From Culex pipiens pallens (Eukaryota > Arthropoda > Insecta > Diptera > Culicidae): a stretch of DNA of 64,000 nucleotides. Shown here piece by piece: positions 21,764 to 33,560 of this stretch (within the stretch, counting starts at the first letter, position 1; each line of letters begins with the position of its first letter). The position numbers and the translations under genes are program-made. The notes under the pieces were generated by a model, which was not told where the DNA came from, did not search any database, and saw only the letters and a program-made list of their open reading frames with translations. The stretch is from positions 75,523,517 to 75,587,516 of the forward strand of contig NC_068939.1 in the NCBI RefSeq assembly GCF_016801865.2, written 5' to 3'.

Positions 21764-22323
21764 GGTCTGTCCTGACAGTATCTGTTTAGAGCATTTTTTG
21801 AGAAACTAAAACACTTATTTTGCCAATCTTTACTATTGTTGTAATTATATTATCCAAAAATTTAGATTTCTTTTATTATTGGTTAAAAATGCTTGTAAGT
21901 TGTTGTTGGACTGACAGATCATGGAAAAATCGGACTGGCACAAAGTTCTGCTTCCACCACTGCGTCTAACGGATAATCTTGTACTCAGCTTGATTGTTTG
22001 TTATTGAATGTTGAATGTTACCGATGCATGTCTGGTGCCACGATACGATACCAAGATATGAGTGGAACTACTATTCGGATGTAAGGAAAAAGGTCGAAAG
22101 ACAGAAGGTCGGAACAATAAAAGGATGAAAGTGGAAAATGGTCGAATGGACAAAAGATCGAAAAGACAAAAATTTAAAAGTAATAAAGTTAAAAAAGTCT
22201 AAGTCAAAACGATATTACCTCAAAACAGTTTATTCTTTTTTCTGTAGTGAGTTCGGAAATGAGCAGATATTTTAACAATTTTCTGTAACATATTTAAAAA
22301 ATATATATTATTTCAAAACAATG
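21764..22323. other. AT-rich spacer with GGTCGAAAGAC-like short repeats
   Basis: About 22088-22180 holds loosely repeated GGTCGAA/GACAAAAG words on the + strand, and a complementary hint (TTTCGACCTTTTGTCTTTTTG) lies at about 49254-49275. Otherwise nothing recognised. Confidence 0.4.
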
Positions 22324-23709
22324 TACCGTAAAACGGGGTGACTTTGATAGCCGGGGTGACTTTGATAGGTTTGCGATTTTTCCGCAAAACGAAGAGTACA
22401 ATTAAAATACGTAAGGAATAGTTTAGAAACATACTGACCGTGGAAGAGAAGTGTTCAAAGTAACTCAAGAAGAACTTTTCATAAAATTTTGGCAAGTTTA
22501 AAAAGTTAGTTAACTATAGTTAAGAAAATGTTGATGAAAGTCATTATTTTAAACTTCTCAAAGTGTCATGATTTCCTCAATGAACATGATTTTTAATCGG
22601 AAAACGGAATGCATTTTCGGATTCTTTGGACAATTTTCCACTAGGAGAAGGTTAAATAAGTTTGTAAATAATAAATAATATGTGTTTTTGAAACACAATT
22701 AAAAAAAATCTCCAAATTCATAGGCAATTTCAGTTGAACATATTTCATGTAAAATGTGAAAACTTGTGATTCGTGATTTGAATTCAGTATAAAATGCAAT
22801 ATAAATCGATAATTTTATAATCAAAACTAGTTTTAACAAATTTCCGGCAAAATTCCGACTTTTTAACATTTTTACCTAAAATTTATATGTATTTTGCTAA
22901 AATGCTTATATACTTAGTTAACCAAATATAAACATTGATTTTTTTTCTTAATGAAGAAAAATCTTTCAAAATCTTTCAGTCTTGTTGCTGTGATATTTCT
23001 GTTTTATCTAAAAAAAAAAAAGTTTCTCATTAATTTTTTTCAATGTTTTTTATACATATTTTTTGCTCTTTAAAAAAAAGTTGCCTCATGAAAATTTTGA
23101 CAGCTATTCCATCCTTTCAAACACGACAGTTTTTAGAAAAGTTTTATGAAAAAATGTGTTCTCAAGCTTAATTTAAAGGTTTTTTTTTATATTCTCTCGA
23201 AATAATTAATTCAAAATAATAAAATGTGTAAATATTTCCATTCTTTCAAACATGAACAGTTCTTTAAAAAGTTTTTATAAGAAAAAAACTGAATAAGAAA
23301 ATATTTCAGTGAATTTTAAACTTTTCAATAGTTCATCAATAGTCATTTTCTCTAATAATTCTGTAAGTTTCTTCTTTCTTCATAAAAAAACTGTTTTTGT
23401 TAAATTTATTCAAACATGAGCAATTCTTTAAAAAGCCTCATGAGAATTAGTTTGAACTCAAGCATTTTAAAATGTTGTTTGTCCTTTCAAAATAGTTAAT
23501 TCTTGTTTCAGTTAAAGTTGTAGAAGTATTTCCACGAATAAAAAACTGAAAGTTTATATAGTAGTTAAAATAGGTTTTTTTTCCCTTAAAATAATTTGTT
23601 CATGTTCCAATAATTGTTTTTTTTTTGCATTTTTTCCCATTCTTTCAAAAATATGAATTTTTTTTAAAGGTGGCATTTTTAATTATTTCAAAATATGTTA
23701 TTCTTGTTT

Positions 23710-23873
23710 GGGACCATCCATAAACCACGTGGACACCTTAGGGAGGGGGGAGGGGGTTTGGCGATTGTCCACGCTCCATACAAAAAAGATTTTATTTGTA
23801 TGAAAATTGTCCACGATGGGGGGGGGGGGTTGAGACTACCAAAAAAGTGTCCACGTGGTTTGTGGATGGTCCC
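23710..23873. mobile_element. GGGACCATCC hairpin MITE, copy 2
   Basis: Same 164-bp length and layout as 9705-9868: GGGACCATCCATAAACCACG at the left, its near complement at the right, a CCATACAAAAAAG/TTGTATG core, and G-runs on the + strand in both arms (about 23741-23756 and 23817-23829). Confidence 0.85.
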
Positions 23874-24740
23874 TTTAAGCCATGGCCATTTCAAGTTTTT
23901 GAATTCTCAATAAAAATCTGAAGGCGGAAAATAAATATTTCTGACTATTCACGGTAAAAAAAAACAGAATTGAAATATTCAAAGAAATTTTCAACAGAAA
24001 AAGGCGAAAAGTATTACAAAATGCTTCATACGTTATAACAGTTATGCTACCATCAAAAATGGCAAAATTTTAATGAAATGATGCAAATATTTTTTCGTAA
24101 ATTTTTTCCTCTGTTGCCCAAAATTAAAAATTTGTGCAGAGATTCAAAAGACTTTGCTTGAATTAAAACAGGAAATAAGCATCATGCAATATATTCTGAA
24201 TAATTTACAATCAATTTCACAAGTTTTAAAAATGCAAATGTCAAATTAAGTACCGTAAACCGGGGTGACATCAATAGGATTTCAATTTATTTTTTGAATA
24301 TTTTTCAACTGTTAAGTTTTTTCTCAAAACTATTTTTTTTAAACTTATACTGGACTAAGCCACACAAGGTTCATGTAATATTTAAAAAAAAATTCAATGG
24401 TTTAAAAAAAATAGTTGCGACGAAAATTCTAATTTTGAATTCTGGGGTGAATTTGATAGTCATAGTTTTTTAAATCAAATTTAAAGAGTTCAAATTTTAT
24501 GTTGGCGTCAAATGTACCATCAATAAGTTTGCCGATATAGTTTTTAAGAAAAAAAAAACAATGTTTATATTTAGTTAACTAAGTTTATAAGCTATTGAAC
24601 AAAATAAATTTCAGGTAACATTGTTAAAAAGTCGGAATTTTGCCTGAAATTCGTTGAAACTAGTTTTGTTTATACAAATATCAATTTATATTGCATTTTT
24701 AACTGAATCAACTGAAAATCAAAAGTTTTCACATTACATA

Positions 24741-26796
24741 TGGGTCATTCCACCTGAAGTGTGCAAGAAAAAATGCAAATTTGAAAATTACCATCTCCGA
24801 TTCTGCTCAAATTTGGCAGAGCTGTTGAGGCTATCAAAACATGCAAAAATCCCGAATTTCATCCAAATCGGACCACCCCCTCCATTTTTGTACCCTCCCA
24901 AAAAATCGACTTTTTGGCGATTTTTGAGCAAAACCCCTATCTTCAAACGGCGATAGCTCAGGAACCACACATCTTAGAAGGTCGGTCTTAGACTCAATTT
25001 TGAAGGAAATTGGACGTAGAATCCATTTCTGCGATCAAAATTCAGATTAAAATATGTTTTCTACCTGTATTACGCAATTGAAAACTTTAAATGGCCGTAT
25101 CTCAAAACAGCCCTATTTATTTTTTGAATTTGACCTCACCATCGTATTCCCCGTCCGATTTTACATAAGAATCACTTATCGACAGAAAGGAATATGTTTC
25201 GTTCCAGAGATATCGAATTTTAAAGTTTTGAGTATTTGAGATTACCTAAATTAGCTACACTCGCCGCCTCTGCTAGAAGCACTCGGGCGCGCTGATCAAT
25301 AACTGTTACCTGCTTTTATTGAAATAAGATTTCATCCCAAATAATCATTAACAAAATAGGCAAATATTGAATGTACACCACTGTAGGAAACTGCTGTATT
25401 ATCTTAAATTTAAAAAAAAAGTATACAGTGAATTTGTGTGCTAGCCCAATGGATAGCCCAAGAATGGAATTCCCGCAGAGCTAGCAGGAAATTGCAATTG
25501 ATCTTGTAAGTAACACTTAAGAAAAAGTGTACGATACATTATCGTGTTAAAAATTATGAATTAACATGAATAAAACTCTCGTGAAGCATGATTAAGGAGG
25601 AGGATTTCCGGAAAGTATAAAACTGAAAAATGTAAGTAAATCACAAAGATTAATCTGATTTATTATCTGATTAAGATCAAATTCAGTTGTGTTGATTTCG
25701 ACACCGTCCGAACAATAATCTTTTTTTTTTGTTTGTCAATCATTTAGAAATCTTGAAAGACGATAAAGCTGCTGTCAATTATTCAGATGAAACTGGCTCA
25801 CAATATAAAAATCGGTTTAATATGATCAGCCTTTCAAACCGTAAGGCAGATATTTTGGGGTTTTTTGCTGAATGGCACTATTTTGCTACCGCACAGAGTT
25901 ATTTCATCTACCACAGCCAGCTCTACATTTGTTCTCACTTCAAATAAAAGAAATAATTTGATAAAGTGGGAAGAAATGAGGAATTAGGAAAAAAATAAAA
26001 ATAATAGAAAAATTATATTTTTTGAAAATTGTATTGTTAAAACTCTGTAGCATTTGCAAATAAATATTCAAAGTTCAAATTTTACTTAATATGGTTCAAT
26101 GACACTGAGATCATGAAAAACAGTGCATTGAAAATTACCCAATAAATATTCCTTAAACAAAAAATAGATTGTTCAAGGTATTGATTATCTCAAAATCGTA
26201 TAAAATTATAAAAATGATTCATCTTACAGAACACCAGGTAGTAATTATTCATCAGCGCGCCTGAGTGCTTCTAGCAGAGGCGGCGAGTGTAGCTAATTTA
26301 GGTAATCTCAAATACTCAAAACTTTAAAATTCGATATCTCTGGAACGAAACATATTCCTTTCTGTCGATAAGTGATTCTTATGTAAAATCGGACGGGGAA
26401 TACGATGGTGAGGTCAAATTCAAAAAATAAATAGGGCTGTTTTGAGATACGGCCATTTAAAGTTTTCAATTGCGCAATACAGGTAGAAAACATATTTTAA
26501 TTTAAATTTTGATCGCAGAAATGGATTCTACGTCCAATTTCCTTCAAAATTGAGTCTAAGACCGACCCTCTAAGATGTGTGGTTCCTGAGTTATCGTCGT
26601 TTGAAGATAGGGGTTTTGCTCAAAAATCGCCAAAAAGTCGATTTTTTGGGAGGGTACAAAAATGGAGGGGGTGGTCCGATTTGGATGAAATTCGGGATTT
26701 TTGCATGTTTTGATAGTCTCAACAGCTCTGCCAAATTTGGGCAGAATCGGAGATGGTAATTTTCAAGTGCTGTTCCGCTTCGGATGGAATGACCCA
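24741..26796. mobile_element. 2.1-kb TA-flanked palindrome nested in the 4.9-kb palindrome
   Basis: Termini TGGGTCATTCCA and TGGAATGACCCA, flanked by TA at 24739-24740 and 26797-26798. Arms of about 565 bp (24741-25314 and 26234-26796) are highly similar, differing at scattered positions such as GCGATAGCTCAGG versus its inverted partner CTGAGTTATCGTC. Between them lies about 920 bp of AT-rich, non-coding sequence. The outer element reads TACATATGGAATT when the insert is removed, consistent with a TA target. Long near-identical arms would form a very stable hairpin. Confidence 0.85.
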
Positions 26797-27210
26797 TATG
26801 GAATTTGTTCTACTGAAAATACCTATAAATTTTAAGATTTTTTAAATTTATGTTTCAAAAACACATTGCATTTTTGATACACAAACTTATTTTACCTCTT
26901 CCTAGTGTAATTGTCCAACGAAACCGAAAATACATTTTGTTTTCCGATTTGAAATCATGTTTATTGAGGAAATCATGACCCTTTTAGAGTATTAAAATAA
27001 TGCTATTCATCAACAGTTTCTTAATTATAGGTAACTAACTTTTAAAACTTTTAAATTTTTAAGAAAACTTCTTTTTGAAGTACTTCTCTTGCACGGAAAG
27101 TATGATTACTCACCATTCCGTACGTGTTTAATTTGTACATATCATTTTGCAGAAAAATCTCAAACCCATCAAAGTCACCTCGGCTATCAAAGTCACCCCG
27201 GTTTACGATA

Positions 27211-29440
27211 AAATACTTTGGCAATATTCTCTTCAATGAAACAAATTGAGGAAGCTCAAAATCCCATAACTGACTAAGTTACATTTTTTTTTCGCACATC
27301 AACCCACCCTGAAGCTGCCGTCCCCTTATCTGGAAGGCGTTTTCTTGTTTCCAGCTCGTTTGACTCGTCGCGAAAATTTTGACTGGTGGCAGTGTGGAAG
27401 AAAGTCACCCCACTTTGGCCGGTCTGGGCGAGCGGACGGATATGCCAATAAATGGGGTTGCACAAATGTACTTTGCCTGTTTCCCTCCGGCAAAGGTCCC
27501 CGGGAAGGAACTTGGCAGTAAAAGGCAACAGCAGCAGCAGTTCGTAAAACTTCCCGCTCGATGATGATGATGATGTTGTCGAAGGCGAGTTCAAAAGTCG
27601 TCGCCGAAAGTAAGTGATTTTGGAGTTCAAATAGGGTTTTGGCTGACCCGAATGGGTGTGTGTGTTTGAAAGGTTATTTTAGTTTGGGATAGAGAATGGA
27701 TTTGTTTATGGTTATTGGATGAAAATTGGTTTTCTTTTGTAATGATGTTGAGGCAAGATTACAGCAATCCTACGCTGAACCCGAATGTTGAAACTAATAT
27801 TATGTAGTTTGAACAGATAGTTCACTGATTTTTTTTCTATTTTCTACTATTAATTGATGGCTTGATATCAAAGATAAGAAAAAAAACAAGTCAAATAAAC
27901 TAGTGATTCCTAATTATAATTATCTGTTATTTTCCTAAAGTCAAGCTCCACCTGTTGAGTTATTGTTTCTAAAACTCAATTACTCCCAGCTTGTTTGCAC
28001 AAAGCCCGGCAACTGTGAATGGGGGTCTAAAACCTATTAAAACTTTCCACCCATATGAAAGGCAAACAAAAGCGGTTATTCAAAATCACAACCCAGGTCT
28101 GTGCGATGTGTTAATCACTTGGCCACCGTTCACTGTTCACTGTTTTGCGACCGCATCTACCACAAATGTATAACTGCCATTTACAGTGCTGAGGTAAGTT
28201 TTAGCGGGAAATATAAACACCCTCTAGTTGTTGGAAATAATCACTTTTTTTATTAATAAAACAGTAACAAGCTGTTAATTTGTTCATTATATGAAAAATA
28301 TTGAATTTTCACCATTAATATTCCTGCAAAATATAAATTCCCTATTAAAAGTTTATTCTCATTAAGCTTCGCATTTCGTGTGGCAGTTGAGGGTTGAGTT
28401 CAAACTAGTAGTGTTTGCTGTAGGCAGTTTCTGAACATTACATCGCATCCAATTGCGGCAAACTCATATCCACTGATCAAAAACACTACACTCTTCAGGA
28501 ATCACCCTTTAAAATTGAAGGGTCGAGTTTTGGGGTGAAAAACATTTTTGTTTTTCTCATAAATTTCATCAAAAAATTGAAATCAAATTTTTAGCTAAGC
28601 TAAAAATTAAATTAATTTAAAAAACTCTAAATTTATCCCAAAACCAGTAGTCACTACATACTGTGCCAGCAAATATTATTTCTAACCGCCAAATTCAGCA
28701 CCATAATTCATATTAAAATTCCATTTCCAGGAACACCGAAAAAATAAAGTTGTCACAAATCCACGCCCCCCACCAAACCCGTGCCGGGTTGCATCCCATT
28801 TGACCTCATCATTAAATTTTGCTGGCTGTGCGGGTGGTCCAAGCGCACGAAAACAAGCCATTTTCCGGATTGCGTTCCCGCCTCCTGCCAGCAAAGTGTA
28901 TGACCCTTTGTCGAAAACTCCCACCACGCCATATCATAACCACGCTTATTTGGCATTTGACTGTTTTGGTTGCTCCCGATTTGGGTGGTAACATTTAAAA
29001 AAGGCATAATTTTTTTCAAAATCAATTTGGAAAAAAAATATTGTAATTTGGCTTAAACATTTTAAAACATAACAAATAAAATTGAATAAAATTTAAAAAA
29101 AACCCTTTTTCATAAATATAACCCCAATTTGATGAAGGGACCTTCACAGTAGGTTGAGTTGAGGGTGGGTTGTTCCGATTTTCTATGACCGGGTAGCATT
29201 TGACGCGAGCCATAAATTTCATGAACCATTATCTGCACTCACATAACTACTTTCGCCAAACGGGGGCACCCAGCAGCACCCAGTGCGGCAGAGTTTAGGT
29301 GAACTATAGTGCAGGCAGTTGTGAGCACAAACATTTTAGTGGTTTAGTTATCAACTCGTTTTGGTTTGTGGAAATCCAGTGACCCTGTTTAGATTTGTTT
29401 TGTCACTTAACACATAAAACAATTAATGAGTTTTAGTGAT
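27211..29440. other. Probable single-copy DNA, no gene recognised
   Basis: Mixed composition with a short GAT trinucleotide run at 27560-27576. ORFs near 27274-27630 and 28682-29025 overlap on both strands and show no family signature. No RNA gene or mobile-element boundary seen. Confidence 0.45.
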
Positions 29441-29445
29441 TTTTT

Positions 29446-30470
29446 ATAGGTTTTGCCTTCCTCACTGAGGTAAGGCTATAATCCTGCTCTAAAAATGAAC
29501 TTTCTTTTAAAAGCTCCTAGACCCACCTTCATGTATACATATCGACTCAGAATCGAAAACTGAACAAATGTCTGTGTGTATGTGTGTGTGTATGTGTGTG
29601 TGTATGTGACCAATAATGTCACGCAGTTTTCTCAGCACTGGCTTAACCGATTTTGACCAAACCAGTCGCATTCGACTTGGTTTAGGGTCCCATACGGTGC
29701 TATTGAATTGTTTGAAGTTTCGATAAGTAGTTCAAAAGTTATGTATAAAAATGTGTTTTCGCATATTTTCGGAAGTTGAATAAATGGCAGTAAACTGAAC
29801 CAAACATCATCATGTTATACTTACTTAGTTAGGCAATTGAAAGGCCTTTCCAACGAGTCCAAAACATTGAAGATCTGGCAACCCTGTCTCGAGTTATGAC
29901 CACTTAAGTGATATTTATGTACTTTTTTGAATCCGGATCTCACTTAAATGTATGTAAACTATGTCCGGATCCATAATCCGACCCATCGCTGGTTAGGTAA
30001 TTAAAAGGCCTTTCCGAAGAGTCCAAAACATTGAAGATCTGGCAACCCAGTCTCGAATTATGACCACTTAAGTGATATTTATGTACTTTTTTTAAGCCGG
30101 ATCTCACTTAAATGTATGTAAACTATGTCCGGATCCATAATCCGACCCATCGCTGGTTAGGTAATTAAAAGGCCTTTCCGAAGAGTCCAAAACATTGAAG
30201 ATCTGGCAACCCAGTCTCGAATTATGACCACTTAAGTGATATTTATGTACTTTTTTTAAGCCGGATCTCACTTAAATGTATGTAAACTATGTCTATATTC
30301 ATCATCCGACCAATCATTGGTTAGGTAATTGAAAGACCTTTCCAATGAGTTCAATACATTGAAAAACTGACAACCCTTTATCATTGTGTTCTTTTTTTCT
30401 GGATCTCAAAAAAACTGAAACCACTCATATTACCCATTTTTGGTAAAAAGTGAGGAAGGCATCAACCACA
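29446..30470 (+). repeat. CCTTCCTCAC / GTGAGGAAGG repeat with internal 164-bp tandem array
   Basis: Ends are inverted (TTTTGCCTTCCTCACT at 29451 and AAGTGAGGAAGGCAT at 30448), suggesting a TIR element. Inside are a GTGTGTATGT microsatellite (29573-29610) and a tandem array. A minus-strand relative with a single unit is at 17590-17956. No coding capacity. Confidence 0.65.
29827..30400 (+). repeat. 164-bp tandem repeat, about 3.5 units
   Basis: The marker GTTAGG(T/C)AATT recurs at 29827, 29991, 30155 and 30319, a spacing of exactly 164 bp each time. Units 2 and 3 are almost identical, including CCGGATCCATAATCCGACCC, while units 1 and 4 are diverged at their outer sides. This is the pattern expected when the middle of an array expands by unequal exchange. 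Confidence 0.85.
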
Positions 30471-30827
30471 TAGGTGGATTAAGTTAGTTTTTTTTTTGCA
30501 ATTTTAATGCTGTGTTGAAGTTTTATTTTTTTACTTTACGTTAATTTTTGAAAGCATCTCATAAAAAATACCGAATATCTTCAAATACAAAAAAAAAACA
30601 TGATCATATTAGAGTAATACGGGGCAAAAGTACGCACAGGCCTATTTGATTTTTTTTTTAACCTGTTTTATGGTAAATTTTATGCGTAGACAAAAATAAA
30701 GTGAAAAATTTAAGTTTGTGTAAATTATAGAGAAAAGTCACTTTTTGACCATTTTGATCTAATATTTTTTTTTTTCCATTTTTTCACATTTAACCCTCTT
30801 ACACCTGTAGTTGCACCAGTCTTTTAC
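30471..30827. other. AT-rich spacer, nothing recognised
   Basis: Poly-T and A-rich tracts. No gene or element boundary recognised. Confidence 0.5.
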
Positions 30828-31900
30828 TTTTTTTTTTTTTTTTTTTTTTTTTGATGTTTTAAAGTTTGTTTATTAAGCTAATTGGTCGTACAACATTTTT
30901 ACAACATTTTTACTAATTCCTGATTTCCTAGCAAATATTTAAACTAGTACCAAAAACTCTACCAAAAATTTCCCTGTTATTCCATCGCATCTCTCTTAAC
31001 TCTTTTTTAAAAACAAATAAACTCGGTTGGGGGTAGCATTTCAAATTGAAAGACATCGCTCGAACACTTAAAAACAACGCGGCATTATCCGATTTATTTT
31101 TCTCATCTATTTCATATGTCAGGATATCCTCCAAATGTTCCATTTCTAAGTCACGGCTTCTAGATATTACGCTTTTAGTCCAATTTGAGATAATTCTGGC
31201 TTGAGGGCATTCAGATACTCTGTGTCCATTGCTATCTGCATTATTACAAAAATCACAAAAACTGTCCGTTACTCTGCCGATATTGTATGCCACCAGTTTC
31301 TCTTTATTAGGAATAACATTATTAATGTATGCAAAAAGTTTTGCTTCATCATTCGATGATATAAAATTAGTGCTAAGATTCTTCCAAACGATGCTCCACT
31401 CCACATGAGGTGCATCTATTTTTACTTTTGGGACAATTTGTGTTTCTGATAAAAAGAAACGGTAAATATTATATGTACTGTCTAATTGTGGGTTTATCTT
31501 TATCTCTCTTGAGTTGGCAACCCAATTTCTAAAAAAACTTGGAAGCTGAAATAATTTACGATAACTCAAAAGATATTCTTCTGAGTTGGGTCCAGTTTCT
31601 TTAATAATATTCCTTATAAATAGAGCTTTCATTTTCCATTCAGGATTTACAAGGCCGATACCCCCCATATTGTTATCAAGATATAATTGATTCCGATCGG
31701 TTTTAAAGATGAATCCGTTCCACAAAAATTTTCCAACTGCAAATATTTGAAATTTACAAAGTAAGGTTTGCAAAACTTCAGGATCACGAAATCTTTGGAA
31801 GCCAATTTCCTTGCTAACAATTATAGATGTTTTGAAATCTCTCTTATCTCTTATCTTCTTCTTATTTTTTACCAACTGTTTTTTTTTTTTCGAAAAGAAA
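30828..31900 (-). mobile_element. 5'-truncated L1-like LINE insertion
   Basis: On the minus strand this is the 3' part of a non-LTR retrotransposon: an ORF2 C-terminus, a roughly 75-bp 3' UTR containing AATAAA, and a poly-A tail of about 25 A (seen as T25 at 30828-30852). Everything upstream of the thumb region, including endonuclease and the catalytic RT motifs, is missing. The 5' junction lies somewhere near 31890-31910 and no TSD was identified with confidence. Confidence 0.75.
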
Positions 31901-31965
31901 TTTGCGGGGTTAAGGTACGCACTAAAATTTCCATACATTTTTGTATGAAAAAAATTCAAACACAT
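30928..31965 (-). CDS. C-terminal fragment of LINE ORF2 (reverse transcriptase polyprotein)
   Basis: The intact 345-codon frame corresponds to the region after the RT catalytic core: a KFLWNG motif, GGIGLVNPEWKMKALFIRNI, and a C-terminal Cys/His motif CDFCNNADSNGHRVSEC (CX2CX8HX4C), followed by a short tail ending at the stop at 30928. These are features of L1-like ORF2 C-termini, and the clade call is tentative. The first roughly 25 codons (from 31965) are probably flanking DNA fused by chance to the truncated ORF. An uninterrupted frame suggests the insertion is fairly young. The fragment cannot be active alone. Confidence 0.75.
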   Translation of the reverse strand: MCLNFFHTKMYGNFSAYLNPANFFSKKKKQLVKNKKKIRDKRDFKTSIIVSKEIGFQRFRDPEVLQTLLCKFQIFAVGKFLWNGFIFKTDRNQLYLDNNMGGIGLVNPEWKMKALFIRNIIKETGPNSEEYLLSYRKLFQLPSFFRNWVANSREIKINPQLDSTYNIYRFFLSETQIVPKVKIDAPHVEWSIVWKNLSTNFISSNDEAKLFAYINNVIPNKEKLVAYNIGRVTDSFCDFCNNADSNGHRVSECPQARIISNWTKSVISRSRDLEMEHLEDILTYEIDEKNKSDNAALFLSVRAMSFNLKCYPQPSLFVFKKELREMRWNNREIFGRVFGTSLNIC

Positions 31966-32040
31966 TGGATAAGTTAAATTTCTGATTCAAATCACTGAAA
32001 AATAGTATTTCTGCAAAAATCGAACCAAAAAATTAAACCC

Positions 32041-33560
32041 ATGAGCAATTCTGAACGAAATCGCCCGATTTTTATTTTTTGTATTTTTTAATTTGGCTCA
32101 AACTTTGTGGGTATTTTGTGTCATTGGTTCAACCATGCAAGTCTCCATACAATTTTGGCAACTGTCCATACAAAAATGGTACGTAAATATTCAAAAACTT
32201 GTAACTGTTGAGTGAATTTTTTGACCAATTTGGTGTCTTCGGCAAAGTTGTCGGTATTGTTGAGGAATATTCAGAAAAAAATAGGTACACGGAAAAAATG
32301 ACGATTTTATAATTAACTTTTGTTTCACAATTACTCAATTTCCCAAAATACGTATTTTATGATTTTCGAGATTATGTTAAAACATGAAGCATTCGTGAAA
32401 TTTTCCGATCTTTTCGAAAACAATACTTTGATCAAGACTAACATTTCAAAAGGGCGTAATATTTAATAATTGGGCATATTCAAATGTTAGTCTTGATTAG
32501 AAAATTTTAAAGGTATTGTTTTCGAAAAGATCGGAAAATGTCATGCTCTTCGATAAAAAAATAATTTTGCTTACTTACTTACTTAATCTTAGGCCGTTGC
32601 AAATATTTTTTGAAGTTAATGTCCCTCGACTCTGACCAAAGTCGAGGGGGGGGGGGGGGGGCAAAAAAATAAAAAAAAAAGTGTAGAAATTGAAATTACG
32701 AGCCATGGATTCAACATTTGAATAAAAATAGTGTTTTAAAATGCATTATACACCTGTCCAGTTGTTTTGCCATCATTAGTTTCCAAAATATCTAAATATT
32801 GACGAAAATTTTATTTTTTGCGAAAAATATTTTTTTTGCGGTGCTATGCATTGGAATTTTATAAAAATTCATAACATTTTTAACAAGCCTAAACATGCTA
32901 AATTTGATTATCAATGTGAAAAATGCATTTTAGATTGTTTTCAGATGATTAGACTAATATTTTCATGGAAATTTTGAAGTTTTTTGGAAAAAAAAATTGT
33001 TTTGCCCCCTGATTTTTCGGACCAATTTTGAAGGGGGGGGGGGGGTGACATAAACTTTGAAAAATATTTGCAACGGCCTTACTTAAAATAAAATAGGTCA
33101 AAAATGTGTTTGTATGGAATTTATATTTTTTATAAATCTTACTATTTTTTCAAAAAATCATAACTCGGTGGCAGATTTTACCATACTTCTCTATGGCTTA
33201 AAAGTTGCGGGTTTTGTCATCTAAAATATATCGAAAAATATCGAAAATATATATTTATTTTTTTTGAGAAATTGGGTTTTTGTAAAAAAAGGAAATTTAA
33301 AAATGGTCAATTTTTCCGTGCATGTTTTTTTCTCAATAGTCCTCAACAATACCTACAACTTTGCCGAAGACACCAAATTGATCAAAAAATTCACTCAAAA
33401 GTTACAGATATTTGAATATTTACGTACCATTTTTGTATGAACAGCAACCAAAATTGTATGGAGACTTGTATGGGTGAACACAAAATAGCTTCTTTGGTCA
33501 TAGGCAAGGACCCCACAAATCAAGCCAAATCAAGAAATAAAAATGGTCGATTTCGTAGCT
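32041..33560. mobile_element. Foldback of the GAGCAATTCT family, interrupted by a GGCCGTTGC MITE
   Basis: Shares with 15205-16267 the arm blocks TTTGGCTCAAACTTTGTGGG, CAAGTCTCCATACAATTTTG and GGTGTCTTCGGCAAAGTTG, which return inverted at about 33350-33530. Ends read GAGCAATTCT (about 32043) and GTAGCTC (about 33554). The segment at 32591-33079 is an inserted GGCCGTTGC-type element. Non-coding. Confidence 0.7.
32591..33079. mobile_element. GGCCGTTGC MITE, most complete copy
   Basis: TIRs AGGCCGTTGCAAATATTTTT and its complement, continuing as AAGTTNATGTC. The 489-bp interior is not palindromic beyond the ends and carries G-runs on the + strand near both ends (32646-32660 and 33034-33047). Related copies: 44373-49041 (with large insertions), 50733-50937 (internally deleted) and the decayed region at 170-1985. 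Confidence 0.8.

Larger units (their letters stand above)
22326..27208. mobile_element. 4.9-kb TA-flanked palindromic element
   Basis: The left terminus CCGTAAAACGGGGTGACTTT, with a repeated GGGGTGACTTTGATAG motif, recurs inverted at 27160-27208. TA dinucleotides abut both ends (22324-22325 and 27209-27210). The left arm 22326-22960 is found inverted in pieces at 24520-24740 and 26797-27208, with the right arm split by a second element (24741-26796). A partial internal end (CCGTAAACCGGGGTGACATC) occurs at 24253, so the left side may itself be composite. TA duplication is typical of Tc1/mariner-type target sites. No transposase ORF. Confidence 0.75.
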
